DNA of 64,000 nt from positions 372,001 to 436,000 of the forward strand of contig JAIOKI010000012.1 in assembly GCA_028335825.1 (NCBI GenBank), written 5' to 3'. A program made the translations under genes and the position numbers. Numbering within the stretch: position 1 is the first letter of the stretch; every line of letters begins with the position of its first letter. The notes under the pieces were generated by a model. That model was not told the DNA's origin and did not search any database. It saw only the letters and a program-made list of their open reading frames with translations. This document shows, one piece after another, positions 1 through 10,290 of the stretch. The DNA comes from Nosema muscidifuracis. Its lineage: Eukaryota > Microsporidia > Nosematidae.

Positions 1-270
1 TTCATTATAAATAGTGGGAAATGTACTTAACGACTTATTTTAAATACTTAGAAGCTACTAAGTTTTATATTAGATAGTATAAAATACATGTAACAAATTA
101 TTTTTTCATTCAAAACAATAATAAAATTGTAACAAGAAAATTCGTATAAGATTTCTTAAAATTAAGTAAAGACACATTCAAAAAATATTTATTTAAACTA
201 ATTTATTTGATAAAATTCAATATCAAAATTTCAAGGATTTCTAACGTCATAAATTTCTATCAAAGATATT
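1..270. other. Left-edge AT-rich intergenic sequence
   Basis: No reading frame, RNA gene or clear repeat is visible. It is the 3' flank of the TFIIIB-like gene that ends at 271. Confidence 0.5.
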
Positions 271-774
271 TTATAAAAAATCTTTAGATTTGTTATTAGT
301 TCTAATAATTTTCTCCTTTAAAGAAGCAAACTTTTCTGGTGAAAAAGAAATTTTATTTTTTACAGCTTTATTGACACGATTAGAATTTTTTCGTAACTCA
401 TTTAAGTATTTTAATCTACATGACTTCCTATTTTTTTCTGGAAACAATTCAGAAATTAATGTAAACTCAAGTCCACATAAAGACAAAGCATCAAAAAAAT
501 ATTCAGTCTCATTTTTTGTCCATCGTACATTATTTCTTTTTTTAGAGTATGTGTTTGAAGTTATCACACCAGTATCTTCAAAAACTTCCATATCCTCGTT
601 TCTATTAAGATTAACATACATATCGTTATCATCAAGACAAATTTCTCCATTAATAATTTTCAATAGGTTGGTTTCTTTATTATTTGATTTACGTATTTCT
701 GTTGGGTTCTTTTTTATCTTTGTTGTTTCTTTAAAATTTGAGTTGTCAAGATAAAACGATAATTTTTTATCCAT
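271..774 (-). CDS. BDP1: TFIIIB subunit Bdp1-like SANT/Myb protein
   Basis: Likely the B'' (Bdp1) subunit of TFIIIB, which helps recruit RNA polymerase III to tRNA and 5S genes. A SANT/Myb-like domain lies at about residues 83-126: it opens with VRWTKNETEYFF, continues with FTLISELFPEKNR and ends in a basic helix, matching the Bdp1 SANT domain (W, FF and LFP positions). The N-terminal 80 residues are polar and unrecognised. At 167 residues it is far shorter than yeast Bdp1 (about 590) and keeps little beyond the SANT core. The ATG at 774 was chosen because a GGGG run (CCCC on the coding strand) sits at 778-781, just upstream; an in-frame TTG further out is not needed. Another SANT-domain factor cannot be excluded. 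Confidence 0.75.
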   Translation of the reverse strand: MDKKLSFYLDNSNFKETTKIKKNPTEIRKSNNKETNLLKIINGEICLDDNDMYVNLNRNEDMEVFEDTGVITSNTYSKKRNNVRWTKNETEYFFDALSLCGLEFTLISELFPEKNRKSCRLKYLNELRKNSNRVNKAVKNKISFSPEKFASLKEKIIRTNNKSKDFL

Positions 775-1212
775 AGAGGGGTTCACAAATAAAATTTAAA
801 GATTTTATTTAAATTCTAATGTCATATTCTTTTATAATATTTTATTTTATAATATATAGTACTATTTTATATTTTAATATATAATACTATTTTCTATTAT
901 AATATAAATTTCAGTAATAACTTATTATTTTATTATATTTATACTATATTTTATATTTTATAATATATAATATATAATATATAATATATAATATATAATA
1001 TATAATACTATTTTCTATTATAATATAAATGTCAGTTATATGCTTTATATTTTATTATATTAATATATTAAACCTCAATTATATAGTCATATTATTTTAT
1101 ACTTTATATTTTAATATATAATACTGTTTTCTATTGAAATATAAATTTCAAGATAAAACAAAAATTCCTTTAATAAATGTTCATATAAAATTTTATTTAC
1201 TTTAATTAAATA
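775..1212. repeat. AT microsatellite and short dispersed repeat between genes
   Basis: A 7-bp unit (TAATATA) is repeated six to seven times at about 961-1005. A motif of about 40 bp containing ATACTATTTTCTATTATAA recurs at about 880, 1007 and 1119. No coding potential is seen. Confidence 0.7.
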
Positions 1213-2202
1213 TCAAGTTTTTTCTAATATACACATATTATAATATTTATCATTCTTTAGACTCTTATCAACATCTTCTACAAATAAATTAAATCCAATT
1301 TTATCTTTATAATTTCTATAACTTATTATTCCATAACTTTTTAATTTTAGTAAAACGTTTTTAAATTCGTAAAAATCCAAATTTTTTATATTCCAAGTAT
1401 TACAATGTGTTTTAAAAGTTTTATAAATTGATTCTATTTTGTAATCAGTCGTATTTCTTATAACGAATAGAAGGATTTTTTGATATTTACTTAAATTAGA
1501 TAAAAATTTTAAAGAAAGAGGTTCAAACATTTCACTAAAGACAGAAGATAAAGTTTTATCATCTACTTTACTTGACAAATTAAATGCTTTTCTAACATCT
1601 CCAGATACAGATGCAACTCTTCTTGATATAAGTTCATCATTCATATCATTTTCTTTAGAATTATTTTTCATTTTTAATATCTTTTTTAATTGGCTATGCG
1701 TATAAGGCTTAAAATTTATTCTATTCTTCCCAATTCTACTACATATTTTAGATTCAAAAGTTTGTTCAGGAAGATTCATTGTGTTAGATATCAATATAAG
1801 AAGAATCTTACTCTGTTCAAGGTATACTAAATCAAATAAATTATATAAAATATTTTGTGTCTTATTAATTAATAAATCCATTTCATCAATAACAATTATA
1901 TGTGGATTATTACAACTTTCAAAATGAGTATGTAATGAAGATAAATAAGTTTGTATCTTTGTCTTCATACAAGATATTCTTTCAAATATTGTCTTGTATA
2001 TAAAATTTTTATTTTTAAGATGACCAGCGTTGATGTATATAAAATCTTTAGAAAGATCGTTTAATATATTTTTTAAAGTGTATGTTTTTCCTGATCCTGG
2101 GACACCACTTATATAAATTGTAGTGTTTGTTTCATCTTTAATAAATTTCTGTATTTTTAATTTTAATAATTTGTATTCGTTTTCTCTTCCTATAACTGTC
2201 AT
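1213..2202 (-). CDS. ORC1: Origin recognition complex subunit 1 (AAA+ ATPase)
   Basis: AAA+ initiator ATPase that marks replication origins in the nucleus and helps load the MCM helicase. Walker A GVPGSGKT is at residues 33-40, Walker B IIVIDE at 102-107, sensor 1 ISNT around 139-141 and sensor 2 GDVRKAF at 201-207. The stretch NTMNLPEQ followed by SRIG and FKPYT is the ORC1 signature and fits better than Cdc6. A winged-helix region should occupy the last 100 residues or so. At 329 residues it lacks the N-terminal BAH and disordered parts of fungal ORC1 (about 900 residues). The ATG at 2202 has GGG at 2219-2221 (CCC on the coding strand) upstream. Confidence 0.88.
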   Translation of the reverse strand: MTVIGRENEYKLLKLKIQKFIKDETNTTIYISGVPGSGKTYTLKNILNDLSKDFIYINAGHLKNKNFIYKTIFERISCMKTKIQTYLSSLHTHFESCNNPHIIVIDEMDLLINKTQNILYNLFDLVYLEQSKILLILISNTMNLPEQTFESKICSRIGKNRINFKPYTHSQLKKILKMKNNSKENDMNDELISRRVASVSGDVRKAFNLSSKVDDKTLSSVFSEMFEPLSLKFLSNLSKYQKILLFVIRNTTDYKIESIYKTFKTHCNTWNIKNLDFYEFKNVLLKLKSYGIISYRNYKDKIGFNLFVEDVDKSLKNDKYYNMCILEKT

Positions 2203-3225
2203 TATAAAAATATCTTAAGGGTAAAAACAATAACTTTTATTATTAAAATTTAGATACGAAATATTGTTTTATATTTGATCATACTTGATTTTTAAAAAAC
2301 ATAATTAATTTATTGATCAAGGAGAATTGTTTTACAATGAAATATAAAATATAAGATGTCATATCATATTTTTATAAGATTAAATCCTTATTATGATATT
2401 TAATAAGGTATAATTTTTACTTAATTTTGAAGAGACTTACTTATATTATAAAAATATTTGAATACTTAAAAAAGGTTTTACTACTAAAAGAATTATATTA
2501 AATTATTTATTGAAGTATTGTGATATTTGAATATTATTTATTAAAGTATTGTAATATTTATACATTAATTATTAAAGTATTGTAATATTTATATATTAAT
2601 TATTAAAGTATTGTGATATTTGAATATTAATTATTAAAGTATTGTGATATTTATATATATATTTTATATTAAATATATTTTTATTGTTAACAGGTGATAC
2701 TTGAAATATTAATTTATTGATATCTGAAATATTTTTATATTAAATTTGAAATTCATGTGATATTCTTATATTAATGTTTAGTCAACATATGATATTTTTA
2801 TATTAATTTTAAATTCATGTGATACTTGAAATATTAATTTATTGATATCTGAAAATATTTTTGTATTACTAATTAGAAAATATATTTTATATCACAATAT
2901 ACAAATATATTGCAGTCTTAAAGTATAAAAAATATTTATTTCAATTAATAAATGATTTGTCTATATTGAAATATTCTATCTCGCTAATAAAAAATTTTAT
3001 TTTTTTATAGGATAATTTAAGTTTAAAAAAATACTATCTTAATATAAAAATTAGAAAACTTTTAAAATTAATTTGATTTATATATTTGTAGTATTAATCT
3101 TTAATACCAAATAATTTTTTTTTGTTTCATATTTTTACCTATTTCTCGTTACTCCTAAAACATGTTTTACAATCAAAACATGTTTCACATATTATAATAA
3201 ATATAATCTTTTATATTTAACAATT
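2203..3225. repeat. 1-kb intergenic region with minisatellite
   Basis: From about 2500 to 2665 a unit of about 33 bp (core TTATTAAAGTATTGTGATATT) is repeated four to five times. From about 2695 to 2870 a second imperfect repeat (core GATACTTGAAATATTAATTT) occurs twice. The rest is featureless AT-rich DNA, including the promoter side of the aminopeptidase gene. Confidence 0.6.
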
Positions 3226-5028
3226 ATGCTCCTAACGAACTTTATAGAATTAATTAGGCAGATGAATCTAGATGCATACATAAACCCAATAGCCAATGAC
3301 CACTTTACCGAGATTATAGGATCATGTGATGATAGAGTGAAAGCTCTAACAGGATTTACTGGAACTTATGGAATTGCTGTTACTGGTAAAGTAAATATGT
3401 TCTTTACTACATTTCAATTTTCTCTAAAAGCAAGAAATGAAGTTAAAAAATATCAAGTTATTGAAGAAGATGGTAATGGATTTCATACTCATCTTGGTGG
3501 AAAAGGTTTTCGGAGAGTAGGAATAAGTGCGAAACTTATAACTTCAAAAGAATTTAAAAAACTTAAAAATAATTTGAATGCTATGGGAATTGAATTAGTT
3601 CCATATACTAACGATCTACTTGATAAGATATGGAGGGAACAGCCTCGTAAAGAATTTCATGATATTTTTAATCTGGAGAGTCATAAATATTCTGAATATA
3701 TCGATCAAAATTATATCAAATTATTTCCTGAAATGAAAATAAGTAATTCAAAAGGATATAATACTAATACAATAATTCCTGGTGTGAGTTATTTAGATAA
3801 ATTAACTGATTTACAACAAGATCTTGGATTAAATGAAGGTATTTTAATTTCTAATTTATCTACAATTGGTTGGTTAACGAATTTAAGAGGAAGTGATTTG
3901 GCTTTTTCATCAGCATTCTACGCTTTTGGTTATTTGACAAAGGACACTCTAAAAATATTTTCAGGAAAAAAAATTAATTTGACTGGTATCGAATCTTACC
4001 CTTATGACGATTTTTATGACTTTTTGAATGAAATTGCTAACGACAAAGTTTATATTTCAGGTGACGTTAATTATTTTATTTATAGTAAGCTTATGAATCC
4101 TGTATACACTGAAAAAGTTGAATTAATAGAAAACAGAAAAAATAAAACTGAAACATTTGGTTTTAAAATGTCAGCTCTAAAAGATGCACAAGCTTTAATT
4201 AAATTATTTGTATGGATTAATAATACAGAAGAACCTACAGAATTAGAAATACAAGAAAAGATGATTGAACTTAAGAAAAAAAATTCTGGATATTTTTCAG
4301 AAAGTTTTGCTCCAATTATTGCGTCAGGAATAAATTCAAGAGAAATTTATCATGATCCAAGTGATAAGAAACACAAAAAAGATGATTTACTTCTTATCGA
4401 TGTGGGTAGTCATTATATGCATGGTACTACAGATATAACAAGGACTGTTTGTTTCGGTACACCCACTCCTGATATGATAAGATTTTATACAATCACACTC
4501 AAATCTTTAGTAAAAGCTAAGTATATAAGAAAGACTTCAATAAAAGGAACAGAATTAGACGAAGCAGCAAGATATTATTTTAAGAAGATTAATAAAGATT
4601 ATCCCACAGCTACTGGACATGGTGTAGGATTCTTCTCTCATGTACACGAGAAAGTACCAAAAATGAGTTATGAAAATGATACACTTGCTTTGTATAATGT
4701 TTTTACTTTGGAACCAAGTTATTTTGATGCTTCTATGGGTATAAGAATTGAGGATATGGTTCTTCTAAATTCTCGAGATGGATTTATTTTCCAAACAAAT
4801 TTAAGTTACGTTCCGTTACAATTAAATCTTATCGATAACAGCATGTTAACTGAAACTGAAAGGAAGATGATTAATTTATATAGTAGAAAAATGAGAGAAT
4901 TCCTTACACCACTATTTAAAGATGGAACTGAAGAAATGGGTTATATCTTAACTAATACAGAAAAACTTCCAGATGTTGAACAGACTAAAGATGTCGATGG
5001 TGATCTATATACACATAGTAATCAATAA
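3226..5028 (+). CDS. Xaa-Pro aminopeptidase (aminopeptidase P, M24B)
   Basis: Metallopeptidase that removes an N-terminal residue preceding proline; probably cytosolic, as no signal peptide is seen. It has the XPNPEP1-type three-part layout: two creatinase-like N-terminal domains (about 1-300) and a pita-bread catalytic domain (about 310-530), plus the C-terminal extension typical of the family. The five expected metal ligands are all present: D392 and D403 (IDVG and TTDITRT, 11 apart), H465 (TGHGVG), E496 (LEPSYF) and E509 (RIEDMV). The length of 600 residues is normal. It is one of the few genes here without a CCC run near the ATG. Confidence 0.93.
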   Translation: MLLTNFIELIRQMNLDAYINPIANDHFTEIIGSCDDRVKALTGFTGTYGIAVTGKVNMFFTTFQFSLKARNEVKKYQVIEEDGNGFHTHLGGKGFRRVGISAKLITSKEFKKLKNNLNAMGIELVPYTNDLLDKIWREQPRKEFHDIFNLESHKYSEYIDQNYIKLFPEMKISNSKGYNTNTIIPGVSYLDKLTDLQQDLGLNEGILISNLSTIGWLTNLRGSDLAFSSAFYAFGYLTKDTLKIFSGKKINLTGIESYPYDDFYDFLNEIANDKVYISGDVNYFIYSKLMNPVYTEKVELIENRKNKTETFGFKMSALKDAQALIKLFVWINNTEEPTELEIQEKMIELKKKNSGYFSESFAPIIASGINSREIYHDPSDKKHKKDDLLLIDVGSHYMHGTTDITRTVCFGTPTPDMIRFYTITLKSLVKAKYIRKTSIKGTELDEAARYYFKKINKDYPTATGHGVGFFSHVHEKVPKMSYENDTLALYNVFTLEPSYFDASMGIRIEDMVLLNSRDGFIFQTNLSYVPLQLNLIDNSMLTETERKMINLYSRKMREFLTPLFKDGTEEMGYILTNTEKLPDVEQTKDVDGDLYTHSNQ

Positions 5029-5344
5029 AATAATTATTTACATCAAGTTTGTTCTTCTTTAGTATTTAATTAAAAGATTTATACTAATTTTATTATACAA
5101 AATTTAAACAGAAGACTTTTATCTTAAACTGCATATAATCATACATATTATTTAATTAAACATTTAATATATTTATAATACACTACATACAATCATACAT
5201 ATTATTTAATTAAACATTAATCTTATACTAAATACAATTATACAATTAATATATTTACCATATAATACATACAATCATACATATTATTTAATTATACATT
5301 TAATTCAAAGTCTAACATTAATTTTATTGCCCTTGTCAAATAAA
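5029..5344. repeat. Intergenic tandem repeat
   Basis: A unit containing CATACAATCATACATATT followed by ATTTAATTA occurs three times between about 5130 and 5305. The 3' end abuts the CCC signal of the next gene. Confidence 0.6.
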
Positions 5345-6190
5345 ATGTTAGAACAGATATCTTTTCAAAATAAATTACTAAGCTTAGATTATAATGAAGA
5401 TTATGTATTGATAGGTGACAATAGAGGATATATATACAAATATAAGGATAAAATTATATCCAAGATATTTTATTGTGATAGTCCTATTTCAAATATAAAA
5501 ATTTATAAAAATGATATTTTTTATACAACATGGGACGGTGATCTTTTTAAAAACGACAAATTTATAAATTTATGCTCAGGAATTACTAAAGCTATGTTAA
5601 TATATAAAGATCTTATTTATATTTCGATTGATTTAAAAATTTTTATTGTTTCGTTAGATTTTAATGTAATAAAAATTATTGATGTTCCACACAAGATACT
5701 TTGCTTTAATATAGCAAATGATACTATTATCTGTGGTATGAATCTTCCTATTATAGGATATATAAATCAAAATTATGATTTTTTTATTAGAAATCTTTCA
5801 CATGAGACTGCTATATTAAGCTTATATTCTATTAAAAATTTTATTTATACAGGATCAGTAGATGGAACTATACAAGAATACGATATTTCGAAAATATTAG
5901 AAGAAACTGATGAAAAAATTGTACCTGAAAAACTTTTTTACAAAAATGATAAATGGATTCGTTGTATATACAATGAATCTATTTTTTCTGCAGGTAGAAG
6001 AGTCTTTTGTTATAGTGATAATTTTTATAAGGAATTATATTCACATGATGATGACGTAATGAAAGTTATTAAATTTAAAAATAGTATTTTATCAATTGGA
6101 CTGGATTGTGTTTTAAAAATTTATACTGAGGAGATAACTAACGATGATGAATTAGAAGAAATAAGAAAACTTAATGAATTATTTAATTAA
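5345..6190 (+). CDS. WD40-like beta-propeller protein
   Basis: A 281-residue protein made of repeated short beta-strand blocks with WD40-like features (GDNRGYIYKY, YTTWDGDLF, YTGSVDGTIQEYDIS, SIGLDCVLKIYT), consistent with one six- or seven-bladed propeller and no other domain. Such proteins are usually scaffolds in RNA processing, ribosome assembly or ubiquitin ligases, but the blades are too diverged for me to assign an orthologue. The ATG at 5345 is preferred over an upstream in-frame TTG; CCC at 5330-5332 lies 12 bases before it. No membrane segment or signal peptide is seen. Confidence 0.7.
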   Translation: MLEQISFQNKLLSLDYNEDYVLIGDNRGYIYKYKDKIISKIFYCDSPISNIKIYKNDIFYTTWDGDLFKNDKFINLCSGITKAMLIYKDLIYISIDLKIFIVSLDFNVIKIIDVPHKILCFNIANDTIICGMNLPIIGYINQNYDFFIRNLSHETAILSLYSIKNFIYTGSVDGTIQEYDISKILEETDEKIVPEKLFYKNDKWIRCIYNESIFSAGRRVFCYSDNFYKELYSHDDDVMKVIKFKNSILSIGLDCVLKIYTEEITNDDELEEIRKLNELFN

Positions 6191-6518
6191 ACATAAATAA
6201 ATATCATCAATTAAATATTTTTACATTTTAAGAATAGAAATGTATTTTTATATAAAGATGTTTAGTTTTGATATGAGTATATTTAAAATATATACAAGTT
6301 TATAAAAATATGTTAAGTAAAAAATGATAAAAATATAAAGTCATATATATTTAAAACATATACAAGTTTATAAAAATATGTTAAGTCATATATATTTAAA
6401 ATATATACAAGTTTATAAAAATATGTTAAGTAAAAAATGATAAAAATATATTAAACCATATACTTAAGTAAAAATGATAAAAATATGTAAAGTCATATTT
6501 ATTTAAATTTTCTCTATA
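6191..6518. repeat. Intergenic tandem repeat
   Basis: A unit of about 40 bp (ATATACAAGTTTATAAAAAT followed by ATGTTAAGT) is repeated about three times at 6280-6430, with partial units up to 6500. No gene is seen. Confidence 0.6.
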
Positions 6519-7136
6519 TCATCTTTTAAGCTTTAACATTGATAATCCACCCAAACAAAGATTAAGTAAACAAAATGATGTCAAAATTAAATAAAATTTG
6601 TTTTTATGATTCAGTTTATTTAGTATTGGATAACAAAATTCATTATTAAGTATTCTAAAAATAAAAAGTATCATAGAATAAAAACAAAAAAAAATATTGA
6701 CAAATAAAAATGCTAACTTGAAATTAATTTCATCCTTCCATCCTAAAAGATTCATAATTAAAAATAAGAAAGGAAGTATATGAAGAGAAGATTCTTTTAT
6801 AAGATTGTTTCTTATAATTTTATTTGATTTATCTGGGGATCTAAGATTTTTTTCGTCAATAAAAAGAATCGTATAAAATAAAATAGCTATTAAAAGTTCT
6901 ATAGAAGTAGTGAACAATAAAAAAGTACCAAAAAACGAAGGAGAAATTATATTAAACTTATTAAATATATTTAACAATATAAAACAAAGAGTAAAATACA
7001 TTCCTATATGAGTAAGAAATATATATTTTCTACCATATCTTAACTTTCTTTTTTTAATAATGTCTTCATGTATATGAAAATCTGATATACCATACAAAAA
7101 AAGAATAAAAAATCCCAAATCTGTAATCATTTTCAT
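6519..7136 (-). CDS. FAR-17a/AIG1-like membrane hydrolase, paralogue 1
   Basis: A 205-residue multi-pass membrane protein of the androgen-induced gene 1 (AIG1/ADTRP) family. Animal members hydrolyse lipids (fatty-acid esters of hydroxy fatty acids) with an atypical Thr/His pair. Here the Thr lies in YIFLTHIG (T42) and the His in SSLHILPF (H119), matching the two family positions. About six hydrophobic segments are visible and the family motif LFYTILFIDEKNL is kept. GGGG at 7141-7144 (CCCC on the coding strand) is 5 bases upstream of the ATG. It is paralogous to the gene at 9637-10290, from which it is separated by an LTR element. The substrate in this organism is unknown. Confidence 0.75.
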   Translation of the reverse strand: MKMITDLGFFILFLYGISDFHIHEDIIKKRKLRYGRKYIFLTHIGMYFTLCFILLNIFNKFNIISPSFFGTFLLFTTSIELLIAILFYTILFIDEKNLRSPDKSNKIIRNNLIKESSLHILPFLFLIMNLLGWKDEINFKLAFLFVNIFFCFYSMILFIFRILNNEFCYPILNKLNHKNKFYLILTSFCLLNLCLGGLSMLKLKR

Positions 7137-7403
7137 CTATGGGGTTAAAAAATAAAATCTTAAATATTTGCTTTAATTTATCAATATAATTTTTTTTATA
7201 TATTTTGTTTAGAGTTTTATATTGAATTTAGTATTGTTTTTGAATTATGATGTGTTTATAATTAAAAAAATTCACTTTTTTTTGAATTAATTATAAAATT
7301 TAATTAAAAGTTTTAATAATGTAAATAAATAAACAATTAATTTATTTTGATCATATTTTAATTTAAAATTCTAATATGATTTATATTTTTTTAATGAATA
7401 TAT

Positions 7404-7483
7404 TGTTAATAGTTTTATTTTTAATTATTTCAGACATCCTAAAAACTCAGAGTTCTTTTTATAAAATTTTTAAAATATCAACA
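7404..7483 (-). repeat. 3' LTR of the young element
   Basis: 80 bp, identical to 9335-9414, with TG...CA-type ends (TGTT...AACA). The flanking TATAT matches the base run after the other LTR. Confidence 0.9.
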
Positions 7484-9334
7484 TCCCTCCCTTTTAGCTC
7501 ATAAGTCCATCATCAACCAATAGCTTTAATTTAACGGTAAGTAATTTATCTTTCTTATTTTTAAAAACTAAATCTTCTAAAGTTCTATTGAATCTCTCAA
7601 CTCGTCTATTCGACTGGTGATGGTATGAAGAAGTATAATGCAGTTTAATATTCATTTTCTCACAGTAAGCCTTAATTTTTCTACTTTGATTCTCCTTTGC
7701 TTGGTCAAGAATAAGAGTTTGAATTTTAACTTCTTTAAAAATATCCTTAATCATCTTTAATATTTTTTCATCGGTACGTGATTTAACTAATTTAACATAC
7801 CCTTTTCTAGTAAAATAATCTATTGCTGCTATAATATAATAACCCTCAATAGGGCCAATTATGTCTATGGCCACTTTTTCTTCTGGTTCATGTGCCGTTA
7901 CAAAAATAAATCTTTTCCCTTTTTTCGCATTGTACATCTTACATACTTCACACTCTTTAACTATTTTTTTGATAATAGGGCTTATTCCTTGTAAATTGTA
8001 TCCCTTTTTCTTTAACTCATATTCCATAGATTGCATATCCCTGTGTATTAATTCTTCGTGTAGTTTTCTGATATCTGTTTCCTGCAAACCCTTCTTCGCA
8101 TCTATTAAAAGCCTTTTATTAATACTATCTTTTGTAATATCTTCCCTTATTTCATTTAATTTAAATATCTCTTCTGTTCCTGTCGAATTTCTACTTAAAC
8201 AATCCACATGTGGAATCTCTTTACCCTGTTTGTACTTTGGCATGTTATAAATCTTTTCTACAATTCGTTTCCCTTTCTCCGTGCGAATCTCACATTCATA
8301 TTTAACCTTTTGTATTCTCTTCATATTTTTAAGGCTTTCTCGTCCTATAATAATTTTCTCTGTCTTTACCGTCGGCAAAATGTAAAATTTCGCTTTATAT
8401 AAAAGACCATTATGCGTAAAATTAATTAACGTGTGATTGGTTACATAAAAAGGTTCTTCTAAACATGTATAAAACGTCATGGTACGTGTGTTCCTATGAA
8501 AACTCAACCCTAAAGTTTCCACTGATTTTTTACTAATGAAATTATAATGAGAGCCTGTATCAGCTAAAATTTTGACCTGTCGATCATTAATATAAATCCT
8601 GTTCTCTTTATTCAAAATATCACTGATGTCGTCATCAATCACGTTAATTTTCTTTTTAAATTCAGAACTTTTCATCCGTCTTTTACAATCCCTAGCTGTA
8701 TGTCCCAACATCTCGCAATTGAAACACCTTAACGGCTTCCTCGGAGTCAGTTGAATTTTATCTAATTGAGTTTTTAACGCCAATAACTCTTTCTTTAACA
8801 TTTCGGCATTTTTTATCTCGTCTTCTTTCTTTTTTTCTTCGATTTTATATTCTTCTTCTAATCTCCTGATGGAATCTACATCTTCTTGTCCTAACTCATT
8901 TACTGTTAGTAGAAACCTTCGAATATCGGAATAGTCTGCTTTAACACCTGCAGCTATTATCCTTAATACAGCCTTATTATTAAGCTTAAATGGCCTGGCT
9001 TCATTTTCAACTCTTTTAATGAAAGCTATTACTTCTTCATCAACTTTCTGGCACAGCCTATATACTTGTCCAATATCATACTTCTTCACCTCGAACTTCT
9101 CTTTTGCTAAACTCTTCCACGCCTTATAATCCGTAGCTGCTTTATGCTTGGATTCATGGATCTCCTGGTGCCAAATTACGATATCGTAATCGGCTCTTCC
9201 AATTATATATTCGATCTTTTCTTGATCTGTTTTTTGTCTGAAAAAACTCATAATTTCTAATCTCATGCATTCCTTTAATAAGTTTTCACTTAATATAAGG
9301 TTCTCGATGGGTTTCGTAAGCTTATTCTCCACCA

Positions 9335-9414
9335 TGTTAATAGTTTTATTTTTAATTATTTCAGACATCCTAAAAACTCAGAGTTCTTTTTATAAAATTT
9401 TTAAAATATCAACA
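9335..9414 (-). repeat. 5' LTR of the young element
   Basis: 80 bp, identical to 7404-7483. The gag reading frame appears to begin within or immediately after it. It is followed on the minus strand by TGGTGGAGAATAAGC, a candidate tRNA primer-binding site. Confidence 0.88.
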
Positions 9415-9636
9415 TATATAATAATAATTAAGTACTATAAAATATTTATTTAATTAATATATAACAATAATTGAGTACTATAAATTCAATAAAAATTAAA
9501 GTCCCATATTAAATAAAAATTAAATTATCATAATATATTTAATTAAGTACTGTAAAATACAATTTTAAAATTAAAGTCCCATATCCAATTAAAGTACTAT
9601 AAAATATTTATTAAATTTTAAGATGATTGATATAAG
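9415..9636. repeat. Intergenic repeat
   Basis: The motifs AAGTACTATAAAATATTTAT and TTAAAGTCCCATAT each recur two to three times. This is the 3' flank of the second AIG1-like gene. Confidence 0.5.
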
Positions 9637-10290
9637 TCAAGGCTTCTTTGTAAGAATACATATCATAGTTTCATACAATCCTATTGCTATTAAAGTACTT
9701 ACTCCAAATAATATGACTCTATAGAATGTATTTATCTTACCCATAATAGGATATACCCATATACCATTTAATATACTAAAATATAGACATAAAAAATAAT
9801 ATAAAATTGTAAAACATCCATAAAATATTAAATGTGCTCTTTTTTTAGAAATTTTGAGTCCTCTAATTTCTATAATAAGACTTAAAAAAGGAAAAAGATG
9901 TACACATAAATCTGTAAATAAACTGATCCTAACTCCTTGATCATATAAATTTTTATCTCTTAATAAAGTAGGATCAATAGAAAAAAGGACCCAAAATAAA
10001 ATAGTAACTAAACCATTTAGAGGTAACATTACAGTTACACTATCTAAATAAATATTCTTGATAAAATTCATTTCTCTATATCTAACCATATATCCCATAA
10101 TAAGACATATTATTGTTAGATAAAGACATATATTAGTCAAATAAATATATTTAGAACCATATAAAGTGTTTTGTAATTCTACTACTTCTTTAGGTAAGCA
10201 ATAATTTGTAGTACCATACATACAAGATATAACTAGAAAAAATCTTATAATCTGAATATAATTTGATTCAATAAAATTTCTTATTATCAT
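9637..10290 (-). CDS. FAR-17a/AIG1-like membrane hydrolase, paralogue 2
   Basis: A 217-residue multi-pass membrane protein of the AIG1/ADTRP family. Family landmarks are clearer than in its paralogue: YGSKYIYLT (candidate catalytic T52), LFWVLFSIDPTLL, a short segment DLCVHLFPF (candidate catalytic H131) and GIWVYPIMGKI near the C-terminus, matching the WVYP motif of human AIG1. GGG at 10300-10302 (CCC on the coding strand) lies 9 bases upstream of the ATG. It lies in the same orientation as the gene at 6519-7136; the two probably arose by tandem duplication before the LTR element inserted between them. The biological substrate cannot be told from sequence. Confidence 0.8.
   Translation of the reverse strand: MIIRNFIESNYIQIIRFFLVISCMYGTTNYCLPKEVVELQNTLYGSKYIYLTNICLYLTIICLIMGYMVRYREMNFIKNIYLDSVTVMLPLNGLVTILFWVLFSIDPTLLRDKNLYDQGVRISLFTDLCVHLFPFLSLIIEIRGLKISKKRAHLIFYGCFTILYYFLCLYFSILNGIWVYPIMGKINTFYRVILFGVSTLIAIGLYETMICILTKKP

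Larger units (their letters stand above)
7404..9414 (-). mobile_element. LTR retrotransposon fossil (Ty3/gypsy-like), short and broken
   Basis: A 2,011-bp element bounded by two identical 80-bp LTRs (7404-7483 and 9335-9414, TGTT...AACA ends) and flanked on both sides by the 5-bp target duplication TATAT (7399-7403 and 9415-9419). Read on the minus strand, a primer-binding-like TGG sequence directly follows the 5' LTR and a purine-rich tract (AAAAGGGAGGGA) directly precedes the 3' LTR. Recognisable parts are a gag region with a CCHC zinc knuckle (CFNCEMLGHTARDC), a retropepsin motif (ADTGS) and an integrase with zinc-binding and catalytic-core similarity, all in the reading frame 7494-9368. 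It is a broken copy with about one major break. Identical LTRs and a clean target duplication mean a young insertion. Its base composition is less AT-rich than that of the host genes. Confidence 0.9.

Noticed and set aside
290-754. Long plus-strand frame opposite the Bdp1-like gene
   Set aside because: It is the antisense of a gene with a recognisable SANT domain and the CCC start signal; its hydrophobic composition is the usual mirror of Lys/Asn-rich coding sequence.
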